Shown here: piece after piece, positions 42,074 to 51,315 of the stretch | How positions within the stretch are numbered: the first letter of the stretch is position 1 | Layout of the letters: the number at the start of each line of letters is the position of its first letter | DNA from: G965200765 sp965203865 | GTDB lineage: Bacteria > Pseudomonadota > Gammaproteobacteria > Arenicellales > JAJDZL01 | Length of the DNA: 64,000 nt | Direction of reading: 5' to 3' | NCBI GenBank assembly: GCA_965203865.1 | Contig: OZ241916.1 | Coordinates: 1,364,001-1,428,000, forward strand | Translations under genes and position numbers: made by a program | The notes under the pieces: model-generated | What the model saw: the letters and a program-made list of their open reading frames with translations, nothing else | Databases searched by the model: none | What the model was told of the DNA's origin: nothing

Positions 42074-42433
42074 TCTTGCAATTATGACATAGTAATCCCT
42101 AATTTCAAGGATAAAAACAGAATTTCAACTTAATTATTCATGATTTGCTTCGCTTGAATCTGCAATTGACTTGGCCGTCCATGTGTATCGAGAATCCTCT
42201 ATGTTCAATCCTCTATTGTGCAGTATCCACAAAACGTCAATCTGGTGAATTTACATTTAGAGACTACGGACAGCCTGAATTTTTATTCGTAGACAGAAGC
42301 AAGTGTTAATCCAAATATGCAGCGACCACTGCAGGTTAATCAATTTCAGAATTAGAAAAAATTTCGTTCGCTATGATTGCGCCTGCATTGTCTATCACTG
42401 GACACCATTTGTCCCTGGACGTTTCTTTTGTAA
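42074..42433. other. Non-coding gap between the ATPase gene and efp
   Basis: 360 bp without a supportable frame. The only pattern I see is a 10-bp direct repeat AATCCTCTAT, two copies 15 bp apart near 42193 and 42208. It should hold the promoter of the ATPase gene at the left and the end of the efp transcript at the right. Confidence 0.4.
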
Positions 42434-42997
42434 CTAGTTGGCTCTTTCCACGTACTCGCCAGTTTCTGTATTCACTTTCACGCGATCTCCTGTATTGACA
42501 AATTGCGGGACAGAAATCCGGAGACCCGTTTCGACAATAGCAGGTTTTGCGGAGCCTGCTGCAGTTTGACCTTTGATGGCAACTTCTGTTTCAATGATTT
42601 CCAATACTACGTTGTCAGGAAGTTCAACACTGATAGGAGCCTCGTTGTAGCAATTAATCTGGACTTCTGTATCGGGAAGCAAATACCCAACTTGGTCCGC
42701 TAATTCTTCTGCCCCAAGCTCCATCTGCTCGTAGGATTCGTTGTCCATAAAATAGTAGCGATCATTTTCGTTATACAAATACTGCATTTTACGTGCTTCG
42801 ACATGCGCCTTCTCCATCTTGTCATCGGAACGAAAGCGGTCGTTGCGTTTTGTGCCAGCAGTAACATCCTTCATCTCCAGTTGCACAAAGGCGCCCCCCT
42901 TGCCAGGCTTGACATGATTTTTGCTCAATACTCTCCATAGCGAGCCATCGATTTCCAGTAAATTACCCACCCTTACTTCAAATGCAGATATTCTCAT
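42434..42997 (-). CDS. efp: Elongation factor P
   Basis: 187 residues, normal length. The tip loop is VKPGKGGAF with Lys33 at the position that is beta-lysylated in E. coli. The three beta-barrel domains run to the ending TGEYVERAN. EF-P relieves ribosome stalling on polyproline stretches. Monocistronic, divergent from uvrC. No epmA/epmB is in view, so the modification type is unknown. Confidence 0.95.
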   Translation of the reverse strand: MRISAFEVRVGNLLEIDGSLWRVLSKNHVKPGKGGAFVQLEMKDVTAGTKRNDRFRSDDKMEKAHVEARKMQYLYNENDRYYFMDNESYEQMELGAEELADQVGYLLPDTEVQINCYNEAPISVELPDNVVLEIIETEVAIKGQTAAGSAKPAIVETGLRISVPQFVNTGDRVKVNTETGEYVERAN

Positions 42998-43098
42998 TAT
43001 TTACACCATAAAATTGATTCAAACGAATTTGAGGTTATCCTAACAGCATAATGCAGTTTCAATCGAGAAATTAAATTTACTATTAGCAACTGAATATT

Positions 43099-44919
43099 AT
43101 GAAGTATCAGCGCGGGACAAGTGCGCGAAAATTTCTGAGCCGAATTTCGGTTTCATGCGGTGTGTACATGATGAAAGCTGAAGACGGCACATACCTTTAC
43201 ATTGGCAAGGCGAAAAACTTAAGAAATCGGCTTGGCTCCCATCTTCGTCCTTCCGGCCTTTCTCACCGCTTTGAAGCCATCATGAACCGGGTTCGCGAAA
43301 TTGAAACAGTGGTTACCAGTACAGAAACCGAAGCGCTACTTTTGGAAAACAACCTGATCAAGTCCCACAAGCCAAAGTACAACATAGATCTGCGAGACGA
43401 CAAGAGCTATCCCTATATCCGCCTTGACGATTCGCATGAATTTCCCAAATTGGGTTTTTATCGAGGCAATCGAAAAGAACCCGGCAGATATTTCGGCCCC
43501 TTCAGCAGTGCAGCAGCAGTAAGGGAAACCTTGTCGCAACTGCAAAAAATCTTCCCTGTCAGACAATGTAGAGATACATTTTACGAACACCGCTCAAGGC
43601 CGTGTCTGCAATACCAGATCAATAGATGCACAGGGCCATGCGTAGGCCTCGTTGACAAACAAGCCTATCAGGAAGATGTAGATCAGGTAACGGAATTCTT
43701 GCTAGGGAAGAGCCAATCACTCAACCGGGTTCTGATGAAAAAAATGGAGCAGGCGACAAAGGTGCTTGACTTTGAGTCTGCTGCAAAGTATCGCGACCGA
43801 ATCAGTGCAGTGCAGAGACTGAGAGAGTCTCAATATGTAGAAGGAGGCGACCAGAACACCGATGTAATTGCAGTCATGATTGAACATGGAATTGTGTGTA
43901 TTCAGGTTGTGCAAATCCGTAGCGGGCGAAATATAGACTACCGAACATTTTTTCCGAAAATCGCCGCTCCGGCAAGTGCCGAAGAGATTTTGCTGGAATT
44001 TATCCCCAGGCATTATTTGGGACGCGATATACCGGCCATGCTATTGGTCGACCAGAAAAGCGATGAATTTGAACTGATTGCTCAAGTGCTAAGCGAGCAA
44101 GCTGAGAGAAGCGTCACGATACGGAAGCCGCAAAGGGGAGCCAGGAAGAAGCTGCTGGATATGGCAAGGTTAAACGCCAGCGATGCCATCCGACGGCGTA
44201 TCAGCGAAAAAGATACAATGAACGAGCGCATGACAGCACTTGCAGATGTATTTGAACTCAGCGATGATTTTATTCGAATCGAGTGTTTTGATATCAGTCA
44301 TACGCGAGGAGAAAAAGCTGTAGCCTCTTGTGTCGTATTCGACAAAAACGGTCCAATCAAACCTGAATATCGAAGAATGAACATTTCTGGCATTGAACCC
44401 GGGGACGACTATGGGGCACTCCAGCAGGCATTTATGCGTCGCTACAAAAAAATCAAGGAAGCTGAGGCAAAGCTGCCTGAAGTAGTGCTAATTGACGGAG
44501 GGAAAGGGCAGTTGCAGATTGCAATCAATGTGTTTCACGAATTGCAGATAGACGGTGTTCAGTTGATGGCAATATCAAAGGGCAAAGAACGCAAGCCGGG
44601 GAAAGAACAACTTTGGCAGCCTGAAAAGAAAATTCCTACCGAAGTTGACCGCGAAGCTTTGCTGATGCTGCAAAACATTCGCGATGAAGCGCATCGATTT
44701 GCATTGCTAGGGCATCGCAAGCAACGCAAGAAATTACGGGAAAAGTCGACACTGGAAGAAATTCCAGGAATCGGACAACAGCGCCGTACTTTGCTTCTGA
44801 AGCACTTCGGCGGAATTCAGGGCGTACTGCGTGCAGGAATAGGGGAGTTGGAAAATGTACCGGGAATTAGCCCAAAGCTTGCGGAGAAAATATACTATTC
44901 AATTCACGCTTCGGAGTAG
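43099..44919 (+). CDS. uvrC: Excinuclease ABC subunit C
   Basis: 606 residues. The GIY-YIG nuclease is at the N-terminus (CGVYMMKAEDGTYLYIGKAK), the UvrB-binding UVR motif near residue 205 (VLDFESAAKYRDRI), the RNase H-like nuclease in the middle (IECFDISHTRGE and VLIDGGKGQL), and helix-hairpin-helix motifs at the end (EEIPGIGQQRR, ENVPGISPKLA). It makes both incisions in nucleotide excision repair. pgsA follows after 5 bp, the gammaproteobacterial arrangement. Confidence 0.97.
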   Translation: MKYQRGTSARKFLSRISVSCGVYMMKAEDGTYLYIGKAKNLRNRLGSHLRPSGLSHRFEAIMNRVREIETVVTSTETEALLLENNLIKSHKPKYNIDLRDDKSYPYIRLDDSHEFPKLGFYRGNRKEPGRYFGPFSSAAAVRETLSQLQKIFPVRQCRDTFYEHRSRPCLQYQINRCTGPCVGLVDKQAYQEDVDQVTEFLLGKSQSLNRVLMKKMEQATKVLDFESAAKYRDRISAVQRLRESQYVEGGDQNTDVIAVMIEHGIVCIQVVQIRSGRNIDYRTFFPKIAAPASAEEILLEFIPRHYLGRDIPAMLLVDQKSDEFELIAQVLSEQAERSVTIRKPQRGARKKLLDMARLNASDAIRRRISEKDTMNERMTALADVFELSDDFIRIECFDISHTRGEKAVASCVVFDKNGPIKPEYRRMNISGIEPGDDYGALQQAFMRRYKKIKEAEAKLPEVVLIDGGKGQLQIAINVFHELQIDGVQLMAISKGKERKPGKEQLWQPEKKIPTEVDREALLMLQNIRDEAHRFALLGHRKQRKKLREKSTLEEIPGIGQQRRTLLLKHFGGIQGVLRAGIGELENVPGISPKLAEKIYYSIHASE

Positions 44920-44924
44920 TCAAG

Positions 44925-45512
44925 TTGCCAATTAATGTCCCAAATCTCCTCACTTTTGCAAGAATTATTGCAGTGCCCATATTTGTTGCGGTGTATCTGG
45001 TCGGATTTGACCGCGACTACCAGATTACTACATTGATTTTTATTGCCGCGGCGTTGACAGACTGGCTAGACGGTTATTTAGCGCGCAAGCTTGGAAAAGT
45101 TTCTCCGTTTGGAGCATTTCTTGACCCCGTTGCAGATAAACTTATGGTATGCACTGCACTTGTGCTATTAGTTTCAGATGCTACTGTGATGGCAGAGGTG
45201 AATTACGAAAAATTTTTTGTTATTGCAATAATTATTATTGTTGGAAGAGAACTTAGCGTAGCAGCACTCAGAGAATGGATGGCTGAAATAGGCGAGCGTG
45301 CGAACGTAGCGACTACAATGCTTTCAAAATTCAAGACAGTAGTGCAGATGCAGGCTATTATATTGTTGCTTTACGGTGCGCCAATCATTGGCTTGCCAAT
45401 ATTTTCCATTGGGGAATACTTGTTGTATTTGGCTGCATTAATAACATTGTGGACCATGCTAGTTTATCTACGAGTCGCGTGGCCGTTATTAACTTCGGGG
45501 CGCGATAAATAG
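44925..45512 (+). CDS. pgsA: CDP-diacylglycerol-glycerol-3-phosphate 3-phosphatidyltransferase
   Basis: 195 residues from a TTG start. The CDP-alcohol phosphotransferase motif is DWLDGYLARKLGKVSPFGAF followed by LDPVADK (D-x2-D-G-x2-A-R-x8-G-x3-D-x3-D). Four to six membrane helices are visible. It makes phosphatidylglycerol phosphate at the inner membrane. Followed by the tRNA Gly-Cys-Leu cluster, exactly as after pgsA in E. coli. Confidence 0.95.
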   Translation: MPINVPNLLTFARIIAVPIFVAVYLVGFDRDYQITTLIFIAAALTDWLDGYLARKLGKVSPFGAFLDPVADKLMVCTALVLLVSDATVMAEVNYEKFFVIAIIIIVGRELSVAALREWMAEIGERANVATTMLSKFKTVVQMQAIILLLYGAPIIGLPIFSIGEYLLYLAALITLWTMLVYLRVAWPLLTSGRDK

Positions 45513-45559
45513 CAAAATCTGAAAAAATCTATTAAAATTGGTAATCCGTATTGAGTAGA

Positions 45560-45635
45560 GCGGGAATAGCTCAGTTGGTAGAGCGCAACCTTGCCAAGGT
45601 TGAGGTCGCGAGTTCGAACCTCGTTTCCCGCTCCA
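45560..45635 (+). tRNA. tRNA-Gly (anticodon GCC)
   Basis: 76 nt with encoded CCA. Acceptor GCGGGAA pairs with TTCCCGC, D loop AGCTCAGTTGGTAGAGC, anticodon loop TTGCCAA (GCC), T loop AGTTCGAACCT. First of three tRNAs. Confidence 0.97.
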
Positions 45636-45707
45636 AATTTCTGTACATCAGCAATGAATGTTCATGTGATTAAACTTTCCATTCTGGATGGTTTTCCTCA
45701 ATTATAC

Positions 45708-45781
45708 GGCCGGGTGGCAGAGTGGTTATGCAGCGGCCTGCAAAGCCGCGGACGCCGGTTCGATTCCGACCCCGGCCTCCA
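45708..45781 (+). tRNA. tRNA-Cys (anticodon GCA)
   Basis: 74 nt with encoded CCA. Acceptor GGCCGGG pairs with CCCGGCC, anticodon loop CTGCAAA (GCA), T loop GGTTCGATTCC. Same position as cysT in E. coli. Confidence 0.97.
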
Positions 45782-45819
45782 GTTATACAAGACTGCCAAA
45801 TGCGCAACGCATTGACAGA

Positions 45820-45907
45820 GCCCGGGTGGCGAAATTTGGTAGACGCAAGGGACTTAAAATCCCTCGAGTGAAAACTCATGCCGGTTCGAGTCCGGCCTCG
45901 GGCACCA
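45820..45907 (+). tRNA. tRNA-Leu (anticodon UAA)
   Basis: 88 nt with encoded CCA and a long variable arm (CGAGTGAAAACTCAT region). Acceptor GCCCGGG pairs with CTCGGGC (one G-T), anticodon loop CTTAAAA (UAA), T loop GGTTCGAGTCC. Its 3' end is the boundary after which the defence-rich accessory region begins. Confidence 0.97.
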
Positions 45908-45959
45908 CTTATAAAGATTCCAGTATCTAGGCAACCAAAAAGTATCCAACATTAAAAAC

Positions 45960-47219
45960 TCATTGATTACAGTGCATTCCACTTAAATTATGAAGTGTAT
46001 CTTTAACGCTTTTTTCAGGTTCGACAACGTCAAAAGGCAAGCATGCAAGTTTCAATTGAGAATCAAATCCGTAATAGTAAGGCTCTTTGAAATCATTGCT
46101 TATCGGATATATCAACGCTACAGTTTTGCAACCATATTTCTTCCCATAGGCAAATAATTGGTACATGTCGGACTGACTAATTCCATGTTTATCATCTTTT
46201 TTATCTTTTCCCTGATTTAGTCTTTTCCACTTTGTATCAAGTATGTATTGAGGCTTACTATCTTTCATGAGACTTATATCAGGTATCATCATAAAGACAT
46301 TTTTATCACCTGTCTTCGCAAGGTAACGTCTCGGGGCTTGAGATTTAACGGAATAATTTGACTGATAGCGTCTGAAAGCATGTGTGACAAAGTCTTCAAA
46401 GATTTCTTCCATTGGAAATAGCAACGACTGATTCAAATGCTTTCCCTGAAATGTAGTCAGGCCATGTCCAAACAAGAATATTCCAACCCATTGCATCACT
46501 GTGTTGTAGTGCTGCATTGAACGGTCTACCTTGTGCTTCGTCCAATCATCATGGATATTTTTTGATTTTGGAATTTCAATAAAATTAATTTTCAGCTGAT
46601 CCAACAATTGCAAGTTTACTGGCTGCTTTGCATAAGTTTTTAGCCTGTCAATTGTTAGATGAATGAGTCGATTGGCCGGACGATTAGCACTGAACTCATC
46701 AAATTCAACATAGAATTTTGAACGGTCAACCATATTGGCTCGTATATGTTGCGGGAAATGAATTCTTCCTTTCAGCACAGGAAGGTTATCCTCAACCAAA
46801 TGGTAGTGTCGGGCAAGCCCTCTTTTCGTAAGCAATACCAGATCATTTAAAAACAAGCGTATGAAAACTTCCAGCATATTGAAGTGTCGCAGTGCGTTAA
46901 TATTTGTTTGGTTTAACTGCGCCATTCGGGTGCCTCGCCAAGTACGCAACATATTGAGAAATATTTTCTTGGTTTCTTCTTCGTTTTCGGCAAGGTCAAT
47001 CTTGGGCAAAATCTCAATTATCGTGCCTTCACTGGTTTCTAATATCCCAACAAAATTTTGTGCATACAGCTTGTCGTTTTTCAGAACCAGCACAGGTCGA
47101 TAATTGCCTTGTTTATCATGCAAGTTCGCCAAGGCGAATTCCTTGAGACCTGAAAATTCCTTTGAGGTGATTTTCAGTTTTTTCTCAGTTAATTCATCAA
47201 ATTCTTTTATGGCAGGCAT
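45960..47219 (-). CDS. mcrC: McrC-like subunit of a McrBC restriction system
   Basis: 419 residues. The N-terminal half is a McrB-binding region (FVGILETSEGTIIEILPKIDL). The nuclease core of PD-(D/E)xK type reads MMIPDISLM, then YILDTKWKRL, i.e. Asp and D-x-K. McrC is the endonuclease that cuts modified DNA when activated by the McrB GTPase ring. It lies 18 bp after mcrB. It begins the accessory region, 52 bp beyond tRNA-Leu. Confidence 0.9.
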   Translation of the reverse strand: MPAIKEFDELTEKKLKITSKEFSGLKEFALANLHDKQGNYRPVLVLKNDKLYAQNFVGILETSEGTIIEILPKIDLAENEEETKKIFLNMLRTWRGTRMAQLNQTNINALRHFNMLEVFIRLFLNDLVLLTKRGLARHYHLVEDNLPVLKGRIHFPQHIRANMVDRSKFYVEFDEFSANRPANRLIHLTIDRLKTYAKQPVNLQLLDQLKINFIEIPKSKNIHDDWTKHKVDRSMQHYNTVMQWVGIFLFGHGLTTFQGKHLNQSLLFPMEEIFEDFVTHAFRRYQSNYSVKSQAPRRYLAKTGDKNVFMMIPDISLMKDSKPQYILDTKWKRLNQGKDKKDDKHGISQSDMYQLFAYGKKYGCKTVALIYPISNDFKEPYYYGFDSQLKLACLPFDVVEPEKSVKDTLHNLSGMHCNQ

Positions 47220-47237
47220 AATTTTGTTTGAATGTCT

Positions 47238-49658
47238 TTAATTATCTTCGGCTTGGTTGTTTGTCTCATAGATCTGTCTATATTTATTCGGCTCTTTCCA
47301 GTCTGGGGACCCGATGGGCAGCAACTCGTAGATTTCCTTTTCACTATCCCCAAATTCATTGGCTATCAACAAATCATCGAGAAATTCAGTCTTTTTAACA
47401 AATCCGTTTTTATTCAGCACGAGAGCTATTTTTTCCCAATTGTCATAAAAATACTCTTGAAGTAGCGGGATTATTTTGTTTTGGAATGTTTTTGCCAAGA
47501 TTTCAATTGAATCAATCTCCAAGAAATATGTATGCCCAATTTGATGCTCGCGGTCAAGTAGCACCACAATTCTTTCATTCATTCTTGATAGAAGTTGTTG
47601 TAGATTTATGCCATCAACATCTGTGCCAATGCTTTCAAGCCAAGGATTGGGCATCATTTCAACAAATTCAAATCGCCGGCGCAATGCAGTATCCAAGAGT
47701 GCAATTGAGCGGTCAGCTGTGTTCATTGTGCCGATAATAAATACATTATCGGGCACACCAAATTCTTCTTTCGAATAGGGTAGGGTGGTTGTTGCTTGAT
47801 CTTTTGCTCCAATTCGTTTGGTATCTTCAATTAGAGTAATTAATTCACCAAAAATTTTAGCTATATTTCCCCGATTAATTTCATCAATTATCAAAACAAA
47901 ATTTTTGGGACCAGTTCCATCAATCAAGTTCTCTTCCGAAGGGTCCCAAGTATTTTCTTGATATTCTTTTATTTTTGAATATAGCTCAAAATAACTTCTT
48001 GCATGTCCATGAAATGGTGTTTTAGAAGTATTAGAAGGCCTCACTTGCTTATATGAGTTTATTTGTCCCTTCCAAAAGTTCTGGTAATCTCTCTCAATTA
48101 CCTTACGAGTCAACAAGTGACCTCTGAGAGTTCCACCAGTGGTAAATTTGTGAAATTTACCACTATCCTCAAAAACAACTTCCTCCAGCACAACTCTTTT
48201 TCTGTCTGATTTGGATAATAAAAATTCTCCATTTTCCTTTTCTTCAAGTACATGTTCGGCAAAATCATCTATTAGTAAGTCTAAATTGAAAGAGCAGTCT
48301 TGAGTATTTTTGTACTTTCTTGCACGGTCACAAACTCTTTTGAAAATTCCGTCTTCCAACTGGAAACTTAAATCAGTGCTTTCTAACTGAGGCTTTATCC
48401 CTTCAATAAAGTCTTCGTATGTAAAACTTTGATGGAATGTAACCATTTCAATCTGTCCTGCTTCTTTCAGCCGGTCAAATCGCTCTTTTAATTCAGATCT
48501 ACTGGATTTTTCAACTTCATCCAACCCCGATTCTTCTACGATTGCTACAGCATGATTGATAGAATGCCAAGTCTTGCCAGTTCCTGGAGGCCCATAGAGT
48601 ATTTGATTTAAAGGGTAGGTGCTCACTGGTAGCTTCCCATTTATGCTTGGACTTGGTATTCGACTTTCGATAAGGTCAAATATCCCACTGTATTCTTTAG
48701 CAGTTCTGAATGATTTGTAAGCGTCATGGGTTTTGTCAATTTTTAAATACCCATCAAATTTTGGCATGCCTTCCAATCTCGCTGGAGTCAAATTCAACCA
48801 CAAAACTTCAATATTCTCATCATCTTTAGATGGATGAGGAGGGTATCCATGCTCCCAAACTACTCCAATAGCCTCGCCTTGATTTTGTTCGGAGCAAACC
48901 AAAATTTTGTCCCCCTGTTTGATGAAAGCAGAATCTGATTTACTAAATTGAATTAACCAGTTTTTCTTTAATTCTTCCCATGCATATTGATTTTCACCAA
49001 AATATTTCGTGTTTATCAAATGGGTATCTTGCTTGAACTGTAGGCCTTTTTTTCCCAGGGTAAAAATAACAGAATTTATTTCATACGGTGCAAGTCCTGA
49101 AAAAATTTCTCTGTGACGCTTTAATTCGCTTTTATATTTTTTCCAATTATTCCTGCCTATTGGTACGCCTAATTTATCGAATACATCGTTTGGAAAATAT
49201 GTATTTGGAGCAATTAAAGCGAGAGTTTGTGTTAATTTTGACAATCCAACAGTATTAATATCCAGTACAGCCTGAACATCATCATCTACAATTTCTAATT
49301 CTTTTCTAACAACCTGTCGAAATAGTTTCCAAAGCAGTTCAGGAGAAAAGTTCTTTCCATCGTTGAAAAACAATGAAAAGACAGGATGAGGAAAGAAATG
49401 TGGAGGCGAGGGGATCTCACCCGTTAATTTAAATTCTTTGTGAACACTACCATAAACAGTTTTATATAAGTTTTTGGTATCTCTATTTGCAAGGAAACGA
49501 AAAAATGAGAAAGGGTCGATGTTCTTATCGTGTTGGATTAAAACGTCCTTACCCCAATCTACTTTTTTTGCTGTTTCAATTAAATATTGCTCGCCTTCTT
49601 TATCAATATTCTCTGCCAGTTGTCTAAACCATGGAATCCAGTTAAAAACATTCATCAT
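47238..49658 (-). CDS. mcrB: McrB-like AAA+ GTPase of a McrBC restriction system
   Basis: About 806 residues from ATG 49658, preferred because GGAGAA stands just upstream; the frame is open to 49730. The motor domain shows Walker A LYGPPGTGKTWHS, Walker B LIIDEINRGNIAKIFGELI and the McrB-specific GTMNTADRSIALLDTALRRR, where NTAD substitutes for the GTP-specificity element. The N-terminal about 370 residues are the target-recognition part; a stretch around KQGDKILVCSEQNQGEAIGVV looks like a PUA/EVE-type modified-base reader (inference). With McrC it restricts DNA carrying modified bases. Confidence 0.9.
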   Translation of the reverse strand: MMNVFNWIPWFRQLAENIDKEGEQYLIETAKKVDWGKDVLIQHDKNIDPFSFFRFLANRDTKNLYKTVYGSVHKEFKLTGEIPSPPHFFPHPVFSLFFNDGKNFSPELLWKLFRQVVRKELEIVDDDVQAVLDINTVGLSKLTQTLALIAPNTYFPNDVFDKLGVPIGRNNWKKYKSELKRHREIFSGLAPYEINSVIFTLGKKGLQFKQDTHLINTKYFGENQYAWEELKKNWLIQFSKSDSAFIKQGDKILVCSEQNQGEAIGVVWEHGYPPHPSKDDENIEVLWLNLTPARLEGMPKFDGYLKIDKTHDAYKSFRTAKEYSGIFDLIESRIPSPSINGKLPVSTYPLNQILYGPPGTGKTWHSINHAVAIVEESGLDEVEKSSRSELKERFDRLKEAGQIEMVTFHQSFTYEDFIEGIKPQLESTDLSFQLEDGIFKRVCDRARKYKNTQDCSFNLDLLIDDFAEHVLEEKENGEFLLSKSDRKRVVLEEVVFEDSGKFHKFTTGGTLRGHLLTRKVIERDYQNFWKGQINSYKQVRPSNTSKTPFHGHARSYFELYSKIKEYQENTWDPSEENLIDGTGPKNFVLIIDEINRGNIAKIFGELITLIEDTKRIGAKDQATTTLPYSKEEFGVPDNVFIIGTMNTADRSIALLDTALRRRFEFVEMMPNPWLESIGTDVDGINLQQLLSRMNERIVVLLDREHQIGHTYFLEIDSIEILAKTFQNKIIPLLQEYFYDNWEKIALVLNKNGFVKKTEFLDDLLIANEFGDSEKEIYELLPIGSPDWKEPNKYRQIYETNNQAEDN

Positions 49659-49902
49659 TTTTAATTCTCCGATAGAAATTCTACCTTTTACTAATTTTGA
49701 AATAAGGTTAGAAAAAAACAGACTGAACACACTATATCAACAATTGCTCCGAATAAGATAAACTGTGTCACTCAGGTGTACAAAATCGCTAAAATTTTTC
49801 CAGCACTGCTCACAGCGGTGTTTTGAACTACCATCTGATTTTAGATTTTTATATCATTTAACCAAATCTATTCAAAGGTTAACCACGACAGTATTCCAAG
49901 CA

Positions 49903-51315
49903 ATGAATCGACCTGAATTGAGCAAGCAATTCAACAAGGAATCAATTGAGCATCTCAAAAACGATACTCAGGCTTTTACCCGTTTCCTTCAGGAAAAGAA
50001 TGACAGTACCATAATTTTTGTTCTTGAAAAATTTGGGCGCTTGAATAACGGATACAGCAAAAAGCCACTTTTGAGCCTTCTGAATAAAGAAAACGAAACG
50101 ATCAGGTTGCTCTCTATCAGGAATCTCGCAAAATTGGGTGATATTGCTCTTTTGGATACATTGGCAAAATTTGCCCATGACGATGATAGTACGGAAGTCA
50201 GACGCGAATCAACTTCGGCAATCGGAAGATTACGAAATAAGAAGACTATTCCGACTTTGATTGATTTGTTATCCGACAATGACCCAAAAGTTGTAATGCA
50301 AGCCATGAGAGGGCTTCTTGTATTTTCAAAAAACCGGCAAGTGAAAAAGGAAATCAAGAAACTTGTCAATCATCCAAATGAACAGATCAAGGAGTTAGCT
50401 GAAAAGGAAATTAATGGAGCCAGCCGACAAAAAGAATCAGACAAAAAACACAGCGAATACCCCAGTTATCTAAAAGATACGGTTGTACATGGAGATGTAA
50501 TTGATATTCTGAGTCATGTGCCTGATGAATCTATACACCTGACTTTCACTTCGCCGCCTTACTACAACGCCAGGGACTATTCGATTTATCGAAGCTATGA
50601 AGATTATTTAAGATTTTTGGAAAGCGTTTTTATTCAAGTGCACCGCATAACAAAAGAGGGTAGGTTTTTCGTTTTGAATACTTCGCCAATTATCATTCCA
50701 AGAATTAGCAGATCTCATTCAAGCAAGCGCTTTCCAATTCCTTACGACATTCACCCTTTACTGGTAAAAATGGGATGGGAATTTATTGATGATATTGTGT
50801 GGGTTAAACCTGAACCTAGTGTGAAGAACAGAAATGCAGGATTTTATCAGCACCGAAAGCCTTTGGGGTACAAGCCCAATGCGGTTTCAGAGATGTTAAT
50901 GGTTTATCGGAAAAAAACTGACAAACTAATTGATTGGAATATGCGGCAATACGACCCGGAGACCATTGAAGCAAGTAAAGTTATTGATGATTACGATACA
51001 ACAAATGTATGGGAAATTGATCCGGTTTACGACAAGGTGCATAGTGCTGTTTTCCCACAAGAGCTTTGTTGCAAAGTAATCAAATATTATTCATTTGTAA
51101 ATGATTTGATATTTGACCCATTCGCGGGTAGCGGAACTCTTGGCCAAGCGGCAATTGACATGTCACGCCATTTCTTTCTTACAGAAAAAGAAGCGAAGTA
51201 TGTGCATCATATGAAAGTTGGACTGGCAAAGAAAACCGATTTATTTAGCACTACTGAATTCAAACCAAAATTCGTCGAATTTGCAGAATTCAAAAAAATA
51301 TCCGGCATGAAATAG
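49903..51315 (+). CDS. CfrBI-type N4-cytosine DNA methyltransferase with N-terminal HEAT repeats
   Basis: 470 residues from ATG 49903; the frame is open 46 codons further left but without coding character. About residues 40-170 form HEAT-like repeats (ETIRLLSIRNLAKLGDIALL, EVRRESTSAIGRLRNKKTIP, DPKVVMQAMRGLLVFSKN). The methyltransferase part has the permuted beta order: catalytic SPPYYNARDYS at residue 217 (the SPPY form typical of N4-cytosine enzymes), then the SAM-binding DPFAGSGTLGQAA at residue 405. It protects host sites from the endonuclease that starts directly after its stop. A HEAT array fused to a methyltransferase is uncommon and may aid DNA or protein binding. Confidence 0.88.
   Translation: MNRPELSKQFNKESIEHLKNDTQAFTRFLQEKNDSTIIFVLEKFGRLNNGYSKKPLLSLLNKENETIRLLSIRNLAKLGDIALLDTLAKFAHDDDSTEVRRESTSAIGRLRNKKTIPTLIDLLSDNDPKVVMQAMRGLLVFSKNRQVKKEIKKLVNHPNEQIKELAEKEINGASRQKESDKKHSEYPSYLKDTVVHGDVIDILSHVPDESIHLTFTSPPYYNARDYSIYRSYEDYLRFLESVFIQVHRITKEGRFFVLNTSPIIIPRISRSHSSKRFPIPYDIHPLLVKMGWEFIDDIVWVKPEPSVKNRNAGFYQHRKPLGYKPNAVSEMLMVYRKKTDKLIDWNMRQYDPETIEASKVIDDYDTTNVWEIDPVYDKVHSAVFPQELCCKVIKYYSFVNDLIFDPFAGSGTLGQAAIDMSRHFFLTEKEAKYVHHMKVGLAKKTDLFSTTEFKPKFVEFAEFKKISGMK

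Noticed and set aside
45591..45930. Short frames over the tRNA-Gly/Cys/Leu cluster, both strands
   Set aside because: They are tRNA sequence read as protein.
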